From: Candidatus Synchoanobacter obligatus
Lineage (GTDB): Bacteria; Pseudomonadota; Gammaproteobacteria; Comchoanobacterales; Comchoanobacteraceae
Length of the DNA: 64,000 nucleotides
Assembly: GCF_024259865.1 (NCBI RefSeq)
Contig: NZ_JAKUDN010000002.1
Span: forward strand, 131,359 to 195,358
Reading direction: 5' to 3'
The notes under the pieces were generated by a model. That model saw only the letters and a program-made list of their open reading frames with translations, did no database searches and was not told the DNA's origin. How positions within the stretch are numbered: position 1 is the stretch's first letter; each line of letters starts with the position of its first letter. The position numbers and the translations under genes are program-made. This document shows positions 53,921 to 64,000 of the stretch, one piece after another.

Positions 53921-55621
53921 ATGTGTGGCATTTTTGGGGCCGTGTCTCGTGCGCACAATATTAGCCCTAGTATAATAACAGCTTTATATCACCTGTCCTA
54001 CAGAGGCTATGACTCTAGCGGGGTTTGCTTAGATATAGGCCAACTGCATGTGCAGAAAACAACTGGCGATGTGTCAAATTTAACACAACCGCAACCTTTT
54101 GCCCGTGTTGGTATTGGCCACACTCGGTGGGCCACTCACGGGCTTGCAAACATCAAAAATGCCCATCCTCATACCAGCCATAAGAGCGTCGCAGTTGTCC
54201 ACAATGGCATCATTCAAAACTATAGGGCGCTAAAAAAAGATCTTATTCTACAAGGGTATCACTTTACTTCAGAGACTGACTCAGAGGTCATCGCACACTT
54301 AATGCACAGCCTTTTAAAAACACACTGTGTAAAGGAGGCCTTGATAGCTCTAAGGTCCTTGCTAAAAGGTCGATATGCTACTGCCATACTTCTAGCTAAC
54401 GACCCTGCCATTCATGGCGTCACAAGCCATATGCCTTTGCTCATTGGTTACAACGATGACATGTGGTGCCTTTCTTCTGATGTTTCAGCGCTAAAACAGT
54501 GCCAGCACTATGCCAGAGTTCCTCCTGAAACCTCTTTTTCATTAACAGATCATGGCGTCAACATTCTCCTTGATTTTGTACCCATTCCTGATTCACCTAT
54601 AGAGCCAGATGATCTTCAAAACATCACCCACCATGAGATCATGTCTCAGCCTAATATCCCCCACCTGGTTTTTTCTGCGTGGAAGAACACCCATGTGCCA
54701 CGCATGCCTGACGCTCACCAGAACGTCCTGGCCCTTGCTTGCGGCTCAAGCTTTCATTGCAGTGAAGTCATGACATGCTGGCTTGACAACTTTGGCATAC
54801 ATTCACGTTGCATCCTAGCAAGCGAGTACAAACACCTTCCCGCCAGAGACCTGTCAAAGACGGTCGTTATTGTTGTCTCTCAATCGGGAGAAACAGCAGA
54901 TACACTACTCGCCCTCCAAAAAGCAAAAGAGCTGTCACCCGCCCTAACCCTTGCCGTTACAAACGTCACGACAAGCACGCTCAGCAGCTACTGTGATGCC
55001 ACCGTTCCCTTAAATGCCGGGCAAGAAATTGGGGTTGCCTCAACCAAAGCCGTTACAGCCCAGCTATTGGCTTTGTTTTTACTGAGTCAGCACATTGCAC
55101 AAAAAAAGCCTACAGTCCCCGTTACGGACCTTGAAACCGAGATAAATGCGGTCTTAAAGCTAACACTTTCTCCCTTCGCAAGCACTCTAAGCCAATACCA
55201 GCACATTTTTTGTCTTGGATCCCATACCTGTCTCACCATAGCGAAAGAATTCGCCCTTAAGCTAAAGGAGCTGGCCTATATCCATGCAGAGGCCATACCC
55301 TGCGGCGAATTGAAGCATGGGCCTCTTGCGCTAATCGACCAAAAAGTTTTGTGCATCATTATTGGCCAGTCTAACTGCCCCCAAACAGCAGCGGTGCAAT
55401 CTGAGATCGAAGCCAGAGGCGGAAGCGTTACCCGGATCCTTTATGGCGCACAGACCACTCAAAGCACCAAAGACACCATTGCGCTTCATGGCCGCCTAGA
55501 GAGCTTAAGCGTCATTCCACTAAATATCGTCTGCCAGGTTGTTGCATATGAGGCTGCTCGTTTACTTTGCAGGCCCATTGACCGCCCCAGAAACCTTGCA
55601 AAGTCTGTCACTGTGGAGTAA
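53921..55621 (+). CDS. glmS: Glucosamine-6-phosphate synthase
   Basis: Makes glucosamine-6-phosphate from fructose-6-phosphate and glutamine, the step before GlmU. The 566-residue protein has the N-terminal glutaminase nucleophile Cys2 (MCGIFGAV), LSYRGYDSSG and HTRWATHG. Two SIS isomerase domains follow, with ACGSSFHCS, SQSGETADTL and the catalytic ELKHGPLALI, ending in RPRNLAKSVTVE. About 40 residues shorter than E. coli, mainly in loops. No ribosome site is evident, so initiation may rely on the short leader. Confidence 0.95.
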   Translation: MCGIFGAVSRAHNISPSIITALYHLSYRGYDSSGVCLDIGQLHVQKTTGDVSNLTQPQPFARVGIGHTRWATHGLANIKNAHPHTSHKSVAVVHNGIIQNYRALKKDLILQGYHFTSETDSEVIAHLMHSLLKTHCVKEALIALRSLLKGRYATAILLANDPAIHGVTSHMPLLIGYNDDMWCLSSDVSALKQCQHYARVPPETSFSLTDHGVNILLDFVPIPDSPIEPDDLQNITHHEIMSQPNIPHLVFSAWKNTHVPRMPDAHQNVLALACGSSFHCSEVMTCWLDNFGIHSRCILASEYKHLPARDLSKTVVIVVSQSGETADTLLALQKAKELSPALTLAVTNVTTSTLSSYCDATVPLNAGQEIGVASTKAVTAQLLALFLLSQHIAQKKPTVPVTDLETEINAVLKLTLSPFASTLSQYQHIFCLGSHTCLTIAKEFALKLKELAYIHAEAIPCGELKHGPLALIDQKVLCIIIGQSNCPQTAAVQSEIEARGGSVTRILYGAQTTQSTKDTIALHGRLESLSVIPLNIVCQVVAYEAARLLCRPIDRPRNLAKSVTVE

Positions 55622-55714
55622 GGTGTTTTTAACACATGAATGAGACATTGTGAGCTTCATACAAGCCATACAAAACGTTTTTTCAAATGATGCAACCTTT
55701 TCAGGAGACGCCCC

Positions 55715-56170
55715 ATGCTAAAAAATATCCAACTTAAAGTTTTAGACCCTCGTATCGGCCAAGAATACCCTTTGCCTCAGTATCAAACCGAAGGATCTGC
55801 CGGCTTAGATCTTTATGCCTGCTTACCAGAGTCTCTGGTTATCCCTGCAAACCAATGTGTCTTACTGCCAACAGGTATTGCGCTCTATATCAAAGACCCT
55901 CGTTACTGCGCTGTCATTGCGCCTCGGTCAGGGCTTGGGCACAAAAAAGGCATCGTGTTAGGCAACTTGGTGGGCGTCATCGATGCAGACTACCAAGGCG
56001 AGCTAAAGGTCTCTTGCTGGAACAGAAGCACAACACCCCAAACGATTGAGCCCATGGATAGAGTTGCACAACTGCTTTTTCTTCCAGTATTGCGCCCGTC
56101 CTTTGAGCTGGTTGATCAGTTCTGTGGAACAGAGCGTGGCGAAGGCGGTTTTGGAAGTACCGGACATTAA
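55715..56170 (+). CDS. dut: dUTP pyrophosphatase
   Basis: Hydrolyses dUTP to dUMP, protecting DNA from uracil and feeding thymidylate; complements Dcd. A 151-residue trimeric dUTPase with all five motifs: [40 protein letters not shown] and [16 protein letters not shown] lies eight bases before the ATG. The end overlaps the convergent tatD by four bases. Confidence 0.96.
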   Translation: MLKNIQLKVLDPRIGQEYPLPQYQTEGSAGLDLYACLPESLVIPANQCVLLPTGIALYIKDPRYCAVIAPRSGLGHKKGIVLGNLVGVIDADYQGELKVSCWNRSTTPQTIEPMDRVAQLLFLPVLRPSFELVDQFCGTERGEGGFGSTGH

Positions 56171-56919
56171 CCCACCAATGCCAAATAATTCTTCGTGGTT
56201 TGTTCTGCAACAGCCTCCCATGAAATCCCTTTCAACTCAGCAACTTTCTCTGCCACGTAACGGGTATATCCTGGATAATTTGGCTTTCCTCGATATGGTA
56301 CTGGCGCTAAAAAAGGCGAATCGGTCTCTAACAATAGATGCTCGAGCGGGATCTTTTGAGCGACCTCATGCAGCTGGTGTGCATTTTTGAATGTTACAAT
56401 GCCCGACAATGAAATCAAAAGCCCTTGACCCACTGCCTTTTTAGCAACATCGTAGCTCTCTGAAAAACAATGCAATATCCCCTTTCCTTGGTATTTCTGA
56501 CATAAAAACGCCATCGTATCATCTGTTGCGTCTCTCATATGGATAACCAAAGCCTTCCCTGAATCTTCCGCAATGCTTGCATGAGCCTCTAGAGCTTCCA
56601 TTTGTATCGTTTTTTGAGTGCTATCGTGATAATTGTCCAAGCCTGTCTCTCCTATCGCGACAACAGCCGGATCTTTTGCGGCCTGTCTTAAGCGCTCCTC
56701 CCAGCCTTTCTTGGCTTTTATCACATCACATGGATGAATGCCCAAAGCCACATCAATGTCTGGGTCTTGGCCTAAAACGATCAAAGAATCCCACTGAGAC
56801 TCTTCGACTGAGATTGTCAAAAACCGCTGAACCCCAAGAGCTTTTGCCATTGATTTCACCTCTTCCAGAGGCTTGTCTAAATAATCCAAATGACAGTGGC
56901 TGTCAACAATAAAACCCAT
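56167..56919 (-). CDS. tatD: TatD family metal-dependent DNase
   Basis: A TIM-barrel hydrolase with DNase/3'-exonuclease activity in the family. 250 residues: [10 protein letters not shown] (metal histidines), [26 protein letters not shown] and [10 protein letters not shown]. Closest to the YcfH/TatD group. Starts right after coq7 stops on the same strand. Confidence 0.92.
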   Translation of the reverse strand: MGFIVDSHCHLDYLDKPLEEVKSMAKALGVQRFLTISVEESQWDSLIVLGQDPDIDVALGIHPCDVIKAKKGWEERLRQAAKDPAVVAIGETGLDNYHDSTQKTIQMEALEAHASIAEDSGKALVIHMRDATDDTMAFLCQKYQGKGILHCFSESYDVAKKAVGQGLLISLSGIVTFKNAHQLHEVAQKIPLEHLLLETDSPFLAPVPYRGKPNYPGYTRYVAEKVAELKGISWEAVAEQTTKNYLALVG

Positions 56920-56920
56920 C

Positions 56921-57520
56921 TTATAACCTCTCTGATACCGACGTTAATACCCGCCCCATGGCTGCCATCATCTGGCAGACCTTAGGCGGCAACTGTACTG
57001 CCCCTAAACGCTTGGCTTCTTCCCCATGCGCCTCTTCTTCTTCGATCATGGTCATTAATATTTGACGTGAACGAACATCTTCTTGAGGGAGCCGATCCAA
57101 ATGATCCTTTAAATGATCTAACACCTGCCTTTCAGTTTCAGCCACAAAGCCCAATGCATATGAGGGCCCCGCTATTCGACTCATTGCACCAATTGAAAAC
57201 GCTCCAAAAAACCATATTGGGTTACAATAGCTCAAGCGCCCTTGCATGCTTAAGACCCTGGAACCACACCAATCAAGATGCCGGAACTCATCAATCAGCG
57301 CATGCTGGTAAAATGACTGCAATCTCGGATCTGCTTCAAAAAACCCCGCTCCCAAATAGAGCCCCTGTGCCGCAACCTCTCCAGCATAATTTACCCGCAT
57401 CAAGCGCACACTGTGTTCATTGTATGCTTCATAATGTGGCGTTCTGGGCGAATGCCCCAACACTTTTATCATTTTATCAACAGCATCAATGAGGCTATCA
57501 ATCCCTTCAAGCTTTATCAC
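56921..57520 (-). CDS. coq7: Ubiquinone biosynthesis monooxygenase Coq7
   Basis: A di-iron hydroxylase that adds the C6 hydroxyl of demethoxyubiquinol, requiring oxygen. 199 residues: NYAGEVAAQGLY (E48), DEFRHLDW (E78, H81), AETERQV and EEEEAHGEEA with the last ligands (E near 163, H165). In bacteria it replaces UbiF. It shows aerobic ubiquinone-based respiration that fits the ATP synthase. Confidence 0.94.
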   Translation of the reverse strand: MIKLEGIDSLIDAVDKMIKVLGHSPRTPHYEAYNEHSVRLMRVNYAGEVAAQGLYLGAGFFEADPRLQSFYQHALIDEFRHLDWCGSRVLSMQGRLSYCNPIWFFGAFSIGAMSRIAGPSYALGFVAETERQVLDHLKDHLDRLPQEDVRSRQILMTMIEEEEAHGEEAKRLGAVQLPPKVCQMMAAMGRVLTSVSERL

Positions 57521-57548
57521 AACAAAAATTTATATCAATTAATAAATA

Positions 57549-58970
57549 TTACTCTAGAGATTGTAGCTTGTCTACATCAACACGAACTTGGCTCAATTGA
57601 CGTATCCATGGCTGGCCTCCTGTCATTCCCTCAGACAAGACGCCAACATGTTCTTTTGCTGCTGATATATCAGAAAATGAGCCCACAACAACCAAAAACT
57701 TTTCTTTATTTTGCCGTGCCGCATGAATCACGTGAGCATTATCATACTGCTTAGCAACACGCATAGCTTCCTCACGATCCGGTGTGGCCAATACCTGCAC
57801 CGTATATCCTTCACTCTTCTCCAGCCACTCACCTTGACTCTCCTGAGTCACAGACAAACTGGGCACAACCGACTCTTGCCTAACCGGTTCGACATCTACG
57901 ATTGGCGCCTGCGGGCTAACAACCGGCTCAGCTTCTAGGGCCTCTTCTAGCGCCTTTTTCTCTGGCACAACCTGATCCTCTACCAGTTCCGCCAAAACAA
58001 ACCCTTCTTCAACAACTGTTTCAGGGCTTTCCATGGCCAAAACCTCTTCTGCTGCAGTGTTTGCCGCCCACACCGGCTCAGAGGCTTGGTCCGCTACTAC
58101 TGACTGATAACAGAAGTACCCAAACAAAAGAGAAAAGAATAGCGCAATGGCCCACAACGCATTGCCTTCACCAACAATAGGACTGCTTGGTCTCTTAACA
58201 TGTCCTTTAATTAGCTGGTCCAGCATCGCCCCTGCTCTCTTATTTACCTGCATTGGCAAACCTCCTGATAGTTGATAAATTTTTGCACATGCTTTGCGAC
58301 AAATCTTTTTGGACGAACTTACGCCACTTTCCTTTAAACGAGATAAAATATACGCCTCTGTTTGATCTGCGCCCCAAGCACGAATCATTCCTTGCGGAAA
58401 ATCCCCCTGCACCCCCAACTCGGCCCAAAGTGCACGCACCTTAGTCAAGGCAGCAGACGTCCCAAACAGCACCACTTGGATCTTGTAAGGCTCTTGCTGC
58501 AGCGCTGTAAGGCGTAGCACTGTGCTTAATGCTTCCTGGCTCAAGTTTTGGGCATCATCAATAATAAGCGCTACCGCTTCTTTCCGCTTAGCAATAACAC
58601 GTCTAACGCTGTCAATCTTTAGGTTATCCACCATATCTCCTGGCGGAAGCTCAATGTTAAACCGGCAGCAAATCATTTTAAGTAGTCCAGATGACTTTAT
58701 CGTTTTGGTCGCTGAGATTAACTGTGTAGGGCGCCTTTTGTTCTTAAGAAAGTGCTTGGCTAACTGCTTTGCATGAATTGACTTCCCAACACCGGCAACA
58801 CCCGTAAACACCAGAAGTTGCGTCATGCTGTCCGACAATGAAAACACTTCTTGCTGAGTAAATACAGCCTGAGCATTCGGCCCAGCTGATTTTGTCGGGA
58901 AAGGATTTGATTTAAGCCCAAGCTCTACCCAGTCGGCACTTCCGCCATAAACACCTGTCCTGATTGTCAT
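57549..58970 (-). CDS. damX: DamX-like protein: AAA ATPase, membrane helix, SPOR domain
   Basis: A 473-residue division-related protein. An ExeA/DamX-type AAA domain (about residues 12-265) has Walker A FTGVAGVGKS and Walker B ALIIDDAQNL. A membrane helix (about 272-290) is followed by a long acidic, glutamate/proline/valine-rich periplasmic linker. A C-terminal SPOR domain (about 393-465) opens YTVQVLATPDREEAMRVAKQ. SPOR domains bind denuded septal peptidoglycan, so it likely acts at the division site. GAGG lies before the ATG. Confidence 0.88.
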   Translation of the reverse strand: MTIRTGVYGGSADWVELGLKSNPFPTKSAGPNAQAVFTQQEVFSLSDSMTQLLVFTGVAGVGKSIHAKQLAKHFLKNKRRPTQLISATKTIKSSGLLKMICCRFNIELPPGDMVDNLKIDSVRRVIAKRKEAVALIIDDAQNLSQEALSTVLRLTALQQEPYKIQVVLFGTSAALTKVRALWAELGVQGDFPQGMIRAWGADQTEAYILSRLKESGVSSSKKICRKACAKIYQLSGGLPMQVNKRAGAMLDQLIKGHVKRPSSPIVGEGNALWAIALFFSLLFGYFCYQSVVADQASEPVWAANTAAEEVLAMESPETVVEEGFVLAELVEDQVVPEKKALEEALEAEPVVSPQAPIVDVEPVRQESVVPSLSVTQESQGEWLEKSEGYTVQVLATPDREEAMRVAKQYDNAHVIHAARQNKEKFLVVVGSFSDISAAKEHVGVLSEGMTGGQPWIRQLSQVRVDVDKLQSLE

Positions 58971-59115
58971 TCGCAAACCTCAGTAATATTCAATGATATG
59001 GTATGCCTATGCCGCCACTTCCGCAACCCCTTCTCTGCACATTAAGAAAACACCTACTCAACATTGAGAAATCTCTTATATACAGCACTTGGCGGGGGGG
59101 CATAACAAATATTGT

Positions 59116-59144
59116 TTGAAAATAGCCACAAAATGCGCTAATTT
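59116..59144 (+). promoter_or_regulatory. Probable promoter of parC
   Basis: TTGAAA, 17-base spacer, TAATTT, about 30 bases before the ATG. Confidence 0.45.
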
Positions 59145-59173
59145 ATAGCACCTTAAGACGTAAAGCCACTATC

Positions 59174-61408
59174 ATGCATAGTTTTGAACAAAAACCCATC
59201 GCAGAATATACCGAACAAGCTTACTATGAGTACGCACAATATGTGATTCAAAACAGAGCGATCCCTAAGTTAGAAGATGGTTTAAAACCTGTCCAAAGAC
59301 GCATTCTCTTTGCAATGTCAGAGCTTGGCTTAAGGTCGACCAGCAAGCCTAAAAAATCCGCACGGACCATCGGGGATGTTTTAGGAAAGTTTCACCCTCA
59401 TGGTGACACCGCTTGTTATGAAGCCATGGTGCTTATGGCTCAAGACTTTTCTTACCGATATCCCTTGGTTGAAGGGCAAGGAAACTGGGGTGCTATCGAC
59501 GCGCCCAAGTCTTTCGCTGCCATGCGATATACTGAAGCAAAGTTGTCGCCATATGCCCAACTGTTGCTTAAAGACCTCAACCCACACACAACAGAGTGGG
59601 GGCCGAATTTTGATGGCACACTTAGAGAGCCTATCACGCTGCCAGCACGGCTTCCCAACATTTTATTAAATGGTGCCAGCGGTATTGCCGTTGGACTGGC
59701 AACCGACATCCCCCCTCATAATATTAAAGAAATCGGGAATGCTTGTATTGCGCTACTAAAAAAACCAAGCCTGTCCTCCCAGGCTCTGGCAGAAATTCTT
59801 CCTGGCCCTGACTACCCTACCGGCGGTGAAATCATTAACAGTGCTGCTGAATTAGAAGCTATCTATCGATCCGGCCAAGGGCAGATCAAGCAAAGAGCAT
59901 CTTATCAAATAGACGATACTGCCTTGACAATAAATGCGTTACCCCACCAAGTATCCTCCAGCAAGGTCATTCAACAAATTGCTGACCTTATGATTGGGAA
60001 GAAGCTGCCTTTGGTAAAAAACTTGCGTGATGAATCTGATGAAAACGCACAAGTAGCTATTGTTTTAAGCTTAAAAAACAGTCGTGTTTCAGGGGACGAT
60101 ATTATGCATACTTTGTTTGCAGAAACCGATCTTGAAAAATCACATAAAGTCAACATCACCTATATCTCTCCAGAGAAAAAGCCCGTTCAAACAGGCGTCT
60201 TGCCACTACTGCTGTCCTGGCTGGTTTTTCAAGAAAACACCCTCATCAAAGGCTTACAACACCAGCTTAGCATCACCGAAAGCCGACTCCATATTATAGC
60301 AGGCCTAGTGATTGTTTTTGAGTTTTTAGACGAGGTGATAAAGATCATCCGTCACGAAGACAATCCCAAACCAGTATTAATGGCTCGCTTTTCGCTTTCT
60401 GAAGAACAAGCCCATGCTATTTTAGAAACGAAGTTAAAGCATTTAGCAAAGCTTGAGGCCCACAAGCTACAAGAAGAACAACAAAACCTGAAATCCTTGG
60501 CTGAATCTTTAAAACAACTTCTTGAAGACCCACAGGCGCGCAAAAAGCACATCATCAAGTCAATCCGACAAGATCTTGCTGATTTTGGGGATGAGCGTCG
60601 AAGTAAAATTATTGAGCGAAAGCCTGCCAGCCGCACAAGCATTCCCCAAACAATCCCCAAAGAAGCAATAACGATTTTGCTGTCAGAAAAGCACTGGGTA
60701 AGAGCAGCAAAAGGACATGACGCTGACATAGAAAAGGTTTCTTTTAAAACTGGCGACAGCTTGGCTGTATCCTTTAAGGGCTATACACATTGGCCCTGTA
60801 TCCTTTTTGATGACTCAGGTATAGCCTATACCCTGGCAACACATGAACTACCATCAGCAAGAAGCCATGGCGAGCCCGTTACTAAAATGATTTCTCCCTC
60901 TGGAACGATCTTGCCGAGGATACTATGCGGGCCTCTAGAACAACCCGTATTGCTGGCCAGCTCCTTAGGTTACGGCTTTATTTCTTCTATTCAGGCGTTA
61001 AGCACAAGAAATCGCGCAGGCAAAAAAGTACTCTCCTTAGGGGAAGCCAGTATTGCTTATGCAAAACCTTTACGAGAAGTCACGTATCTGGCTCTATTCA
61101 CCCAACAAGGAAGGCTGCTTATTATTCCAACTGCAGATGTTCCTTCCTTAGCCAAAGGGAAAGGAAATAAGTTAATTCAAATTCATAAGAAAGAGTTAAT
61201 AGACAATGTCGATTCTTTGGTTCGTATCCAGCCACTTGCTGCTGATGACATCTTGGTAGTACACTCAGGCAAAAGAACCTTTACTCAGCCCCCTAAAGCA
61301 TGGGATGCATACATCGGCACAAGAGGACAAAGAGGTGCTTTTCTCCCCCGAGGTTACCGTAGAGTGACCGACACAGAGATAGACTCCCCTAATCAAGATT
61401 CGATCTAA
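59174..61408 (+). CDS. parC: DNA topoisomerase IV subunit A
   Basis: Decatenates daughter chromosomes with ParE (not in the window). 744 residues: [12 protein letters not shown], the quinolone region [17 protein letters not shown] (threonine where E. coli has Ser80; glutamate kept), catalytic tyrosine in AMRYTEAKL near residue 119, [24 protein letters not shown] and a C-terminal pinwheel domain. It lacks the GyrA box, supporting ParC over GyrA. The 3' end overlaps the convergent dps by 20 bases. Confidence 0.95.
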   Translation: MHSFEQKPIAEYTEQAYYEYAQYVIQNRAIPKLEDGLKPVQRRILFAMSELGLRSTSKPKKSARTIGDVLGKFHPHGDTACYEAMVLMAQDFSYRYPLVEGQGNWGAIDAPKSFAAMRYTEAKLSPYAQLLLKDLNPHTTEWGPNFDGTLREPITLPARLPNILLNGASGIAVGLATDIPPHNIKEIGNACIALLKKPSLSSQALAEILPGPDYPTGGEIINSAAELEAIYRSGQGQIKQRASYQIDDTALTINALPHQVSSSKVIQQIADLMIGKKLPLVKNLRDESDENAQVAIVLSLKNSRVSGDDIMHTLFAETDLEKSHKVNITYISPEKKPVQTGVLPLLLSWLVFQENTLIKGLQHQLSITESRLHIIAGLVIVFEFLDEVIKIIRHEDNPKPVLMARFSLSEEQAHAILETKLKHLAKLEAHKLQEEQQNLKSLAESLKQLLEDPQARKKHIIKSIRQDLADFGDERRSKIIERKPASRTSIPQTIPKEAITILLSEKHWVRAAKGHDADIEKVSFKTGDSLAVSFKGYTHWPCILFDDSGIAYTLATHELPSARSHGEPVTKMISPSGTILPRILCGPLEQPVLLASSLGYGFISSIQALSTRNRAGKKVLSLGEASIAYAKPLREVTYLALFTQQGRLLIIPTADVPSLAKGKGNKLIQIHKKELIDNVDSLVRIQPLAADDILVVHSGKRTFTQPPKAWDAYIGTRGQRGAFLPRGYRRVTDTEIDSPNQDSI

Positions 61409-61841
61409 GCAACCACGCAAAATGATCCACTGCTCTAATCCTGTCCGTGAGTAAATCAATGGTTCCGGCATCATTGTCTTTTTCTAAAACCTCAATGTGC
61501 TCTAACATCAAATAACTCATTTGTTCATAGTCATGAACCAAAGCTTCAACACCCTGCCGAATATCTTTTTGGCTGGATGTAAACTCCTCTAAACGTGAAA
61601 GTGCTACAAACTCGCTCATAGCCGCTGGACTATTCTCTCCCAGCGCTCGAATCCTTTCTGCAATCACATCAATAGATTCACCTAAATCTTCATACAGTTC
61701 ATCAAGCAGTTTATGAATGGCAATAAACGTTTGCCCCTCAACATTCCAATGAACATTTTGTACTTTAACCAAAAGCACATAACTGTCCGCTAACACATGC
61801 TTTAATGCCTCTACACTACTCAGACTATTGCTTAATGCCAT
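61389..61841 (-). CDS. dps: Dps-type ferritin-like DNA-protection protein
   Basis: A 150-residue four-helix-bundle mini-ferritin that oxidises and stores iron and shields DNA from peroxide. The ferroxidase site spans [20 protein letters not shown] and [17 protein letters not shown], with the expected His, Asp and Glu. No basic N-terminal tail, so DNA binding may be weak. The second ATG, six bases after GGAG, is taken as the start. Confidence 0.93.
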   Translation of the reverse strand: MALSNSLSSVEALKHVLADSYVLLVKVQNVHWNVEGQTFIAIHKLLDELYEDLGESIDVIAERIRALGENSPAAMSEFVALSRLEEFTSSQKDIRQGVEALVHDYEQMSYLMLEHIEVLEKDNDAGTIDLLTDRIRAVDHFAWLLRSNLD

Positions 61842-61920
61842 CGCCATCTCCTAATCTACTTATCTAGTAGCGTATTCTAGTGCGTTTTTTATATTTGACA
61901 GAAGAATATCTAAAAAGGCT

Positions 61921-62568
61921 CTAGGCACTGGCAGAAAGCGCCTTTTCTTCTCTCCCTATCAGGCAGACGGGTCGCAATACTGATACAGCTGCATGCATGC
62001 CTGAAAAGGCCTTAACATGGAGCGCTCTTACGGCTGAAATAGTATAGTAATTACCCAGATATATCCCTAGCAAACCTGTCATTAATAGTGGGAGGCCCAA
62101 GGTTTCTGGCCTTTCTTCCCAACGAGAGCTCACAGCCTCAATAAAACTGGTTTCTGTGCACAAAAATGCCAAAACATGTAGCACCATCATGACTACTGGT
62201 GGTACAGCATACTGCACAAATGCAACCAAAATCGCAAAAAAGAGCGCGACTAGGGTCGCATCAAATAACTCAACAGGTGTCTCACTAGGCTTGGTCTCGC
62301 CACTCACAGAGAAGCCCGGGGCCTTCATCCCTAAAGGCTGGCGAAAGGCAGGTAGCATGATTAAGCCTACACTGACAACATAGCCTTGCATGTTGAATTT
62401 TTCAAAAATCTCTTGAGAAAACGCCACCAATACAGCCGCAACAGTTGTTGCCGCAGTGCAAACAAAGCCCCATACCACCTTGGGCAAAAGAAGCCATAAA
62501 TTCACCACCGTAGATAAATAATATAGAGCATATAATGCTATCATGTATTCAAGAAACCCCAAGACCAT
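61921..62568 (-). CDS. Orphan membrane protein (215 residues)
   Basis: Five or so hydrophobic helices (about residues 2-20, 26-50, 108-125, 126-145 and 160-185) with a polar loop holding GETKPSETPVEL. No family recognised. AGAGGA precedes the second ATG by six bases. It is a single gene between dps and rsmB, both on the same strand. Confidence 0.6.
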   Translation of the reverse strand: MVLGFLEYMIALYALYYLSTVVNLWLLLPKVVWGFVCTAATTVAAVLVAFSQEIFEKFNMQGYVVSVGLIMLPAFRQPLGMKAPGFSVSGETKPSETPVELFDATLVALFFAILVAFVQYAVPPVVMMVLHVLAFLCTETSFIEAVSSRWEERPETLGLPLLMTGLLGIYLGNYYTISAVRALHVKAFSGMHAAVSVLRPVCLIGREEKALSASA

Positions 62569-62651
62569 CACAAATCCTCTCTTTATTATAAAATAGATAT
62601 TGACGCTTTCTCAATGCGCCTGGCTTATCTTACGCGCTTACTAATGATAGA

Positions 62652-63887
62652 TCAATGTTTTGCAAGCACCGCTATATATACAACATCTCGGCTATGCTCA
62701 CTCGTTAAATAACACCCATGCTGCCCCTTGATCCAGCCCTGCTGGGGCATTGTGACCACAGATGCATCTTGCTGTTGAGACAAGAGCCAGGCTACCTGCT
62801 GTTCATTCTCCTCAGGCAACACTGAGCACGTGGAGTAAACCAAATGCCCTCCTGAAGACAGCTGTGCCCAAAGGTTCTCAAGCATCTGCCTTTGTTGCAT
62901 CTGGTTTTGCAGATCATCTCTTTCTTGAATCGCTATTTCTGGATGCTTCGCAATAACGCCTGTCGCAGAACATGGCACGTCTGCCCAAATCAAATCAAAA
63001 GGCTCTTGATAATCATAAACGGCGCTATCCGCTTCAACAATCTCAAGCTTTAAACCTAATCGGGCATTATTCTCCTGTAACCGAGTCAAACGCAGAGAAT
63101 CGTTATCTGCAGCAACAACCCGAGGCTTAAAGCCATAACGAGATCTGAGCATGACTGACTTGCCACCAGGCGCTGCACAAGCATCCAAGATCGCCTGAGG
63201 GCGTGCATCAGGTAGTAACGCTTCAATTTGTTGGTTAGCCTCTGACAAAACTGTAAACCACCCTTTTTCATAGCCCGGTAACTGACGAATATGACCGAAA
63301 CGCTCCAGTACTATAGCAGGCCCCTCTTGCGAAAATGCCACCTCTGCTTCTTGTAGCTGAAAAATCATATCCTCTACTGAGACATTGTGCTGGCAGACCG
63401 CCAAGCAAACAGCGGAAGGTTCTTGCATAAAACGCACAATTTCTCGCCAACACTGATGATGGCTTTTTAGACGCCCCAATAGCTCTGGCCGCATATTGTA
63501 TTGGATGCTTTCAACCCCCCTGGCTTTGATACGAAACTTTTCCTGATTCAGCATATACTGACGCAACACTGCATTCACGACAGATGCAGGCAATCCCATC
63601 ACCTTGGACTGCTCAACCATTGCATTAACAAGCTTTGCCGTATTTGTCGAGGAAGTATCAAGCCGAAAAAAACAAATCATAAGATAGATGCTAAGAGGCC
63701 TTGGGCTGTTTTTTCGCAAAAGCTTATTTAAACAAAACTGATAAAAAAAATAGTTGCGCAATACGCCCAATCCCCAAGCTTTAACCTTCCCCGTATTCGC
63801 TTCTGTTTTATCCACATTGAAGGGCTTTCTCTTATATAACGTTGCCTCAAGACAAGCAACTGTTTCTTTCTCAGTCACAGCACTCAT
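62652..63887 (-). CDS. rsmB: 16S rRNA m5C967 methyltransferase RsmB
   Basis: An SAM-dependent RNA methyltransferase. 411 residues: an N-terminal NusB-like helical domain (about 1-140), then the methyltransferase with LDACAAPGGKSV (SAM loop), ADVPCSATGVIAKHPEI (first cysteine; Val where Ala is usual) and YSTCSVLPEENE with the nucleophile cysteine. GGAG lies six bases before the ATG, which overlaps the end of the preceding gene. Confidence 0.94.
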   Translation of the reverse strand: MSAVTEKETVACLEATLYKRKPFNVDKTEANTGKVKAWGLGVLRNYFFYQFCLNKLLRKNSPRPLSIYLMICFFRLDTSSTNTAKLVNAMVEQSKVMGLPASVVNAVLRQYMLNQEKFRIKARGVESIQYNMRPELLGRLKSHHQCWREIVRFMQEPSAVCLAVCQHNVSVEDMIFQLQEAEVAFSQEGPAIVLERFGHIRQLPGYEKGWFTVLSEANQQIEALLPDARPQAILDACAAPGGKSVMLRSRYGFKPRVVAADNDSLRLTRLQENNARLGLKLEIVEADSAVYDYQEPFDLIWADVPCSATGVIAKHPEIAIQERDDLQNQMQQRQMLENLWAQLSSGGHLVYSTCSVLPEENEQQVAWLLSQQQDASVVTMPQQGWIKGQHGCYLTSEHSRDVVYIAVLAKH

Positions 63888-64000
63888 GACAAACTCCATC
63901 CAAAAATCACTGACAAAACTTTATGTACGATATACAATGCAAGCACCCCTGATAGATAAAGGCCAAAAGCCCATTTAGTGGTAGAAGGAATCACTGTCTT
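63884..64000 (-). CDS. C-terminal end of a membrane protein (cut by window end)
   Basis: The frame is open from the window edge for 38 codons, with a hydrophobic helix (LYLSGVLALYIVHKVLSVIF) and a stop overlapping the rsmB ATG (ATGA). The gene continues past the window, so its family cannot be told. Confidence 0.6.
   Translation of the reverse strand, partial: KTVIPSTTKWAFGLYLSGVLALYIVHKVLSVIFGWSLS

Noticed and set aside
59174..61408. Annotation as gyrA
   Set aside because: Length, ParC-type [15 protein letters not shown] context and lack of a GyrA box favour parC.

Overview
The window is one compact stretch of a gammaproteobacterial chromosome. Gene orders that support this are era...recO, hemX-hemY, metG-rnfB-nth, efp-epmA and the full atpIBEFHAGDC cluster followed by glmU. 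Genes are tightly packed, with many 3' ends overlapping tail-to-tail and several shortened or catalytically altered housekeeping proteins. Together with an IQ-motif protein, an OTU-like protein and several large orphan proteins, this suggests a reduced-genome, host-associated lineage, for example relatives of Legionellales/Coxiellales or Comchoanobacterales. The lineage is inference; no rRNA is present to test it. I see no insertion sequence, prophage, CRISPR array or integrase.

Layout. 1-8.3 kb: 3' end of era, two tandem lipid/oligosaccharide flippase-like genes placed between era and recO, a small exported protein, hemY-hemX, an Mrp ATPase lacking its cysteine motif, an adenylate kinase with an N-terminal membrane segment, and dcd. 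8.3-12.4 kb: an accessory island of five orphan membrane-protein genes on the minus strand. Each has its own -35/-10 promoter and four have a similar GC-rich terminator; three are paralogues, and the first carries a eukaryote-type IQ (calmodulin-binding) motif. 12.4-25.1 kb: ihfB and hda, then a long minus-strand operon nif3-like/trkH/polA/tkt/pgk-like/small TM/DUF47/pit/apaH/rpiA/rnt, in which the PGK homologue has lost its catalytic residues. 25.1-31.2 kb: small exported proteins, DUF1841, nth, rnfB-like, metG and membrane proteins of DUF3429-like and DUF4389 type. 31.3-34.3 kb: a 1017-residue orphan protein.

34.3-42.6 kb: epmA-efp, a third small exported protein, tRNA-Ile(CAT), a short dapF, dksA, tRNA-Met, pckA, an orphan membrane protein, erpA, class II fba and engB. 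42.6-50.6 kb: the complete ATP synthase operon and glmU. 50.6-53.7 kb: an OTU-like predicted cysteine protease and a 574-residue membrane protein, both effector candidates. 53.9-64 kb: glmS, dut, tatD, coq7, a DamX-like SPOR protein, parC, dps, an orphan membrane protein, rsmB and the truncated end of another membrane gene.

Metabolic reading. The cell makes ATP with an F-type synthase and ubiquinone (coq7). It keeps peptidoglycan precursor steps (glmS, glmU, dapF) and nucleotide hygiene (dcd, dut, apaH). It retains gluconeogenic and pentose enzymes (pckA, fba, tkt, rpiA), but the only PGK homologue here looks dead. The + strand looks C-rich through most of the window, and plus- and minus-strand proteins differ in amino-acid bias, so the window probably sits inside one replichore. 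No gene-free stretch exceeds about 270 bases.
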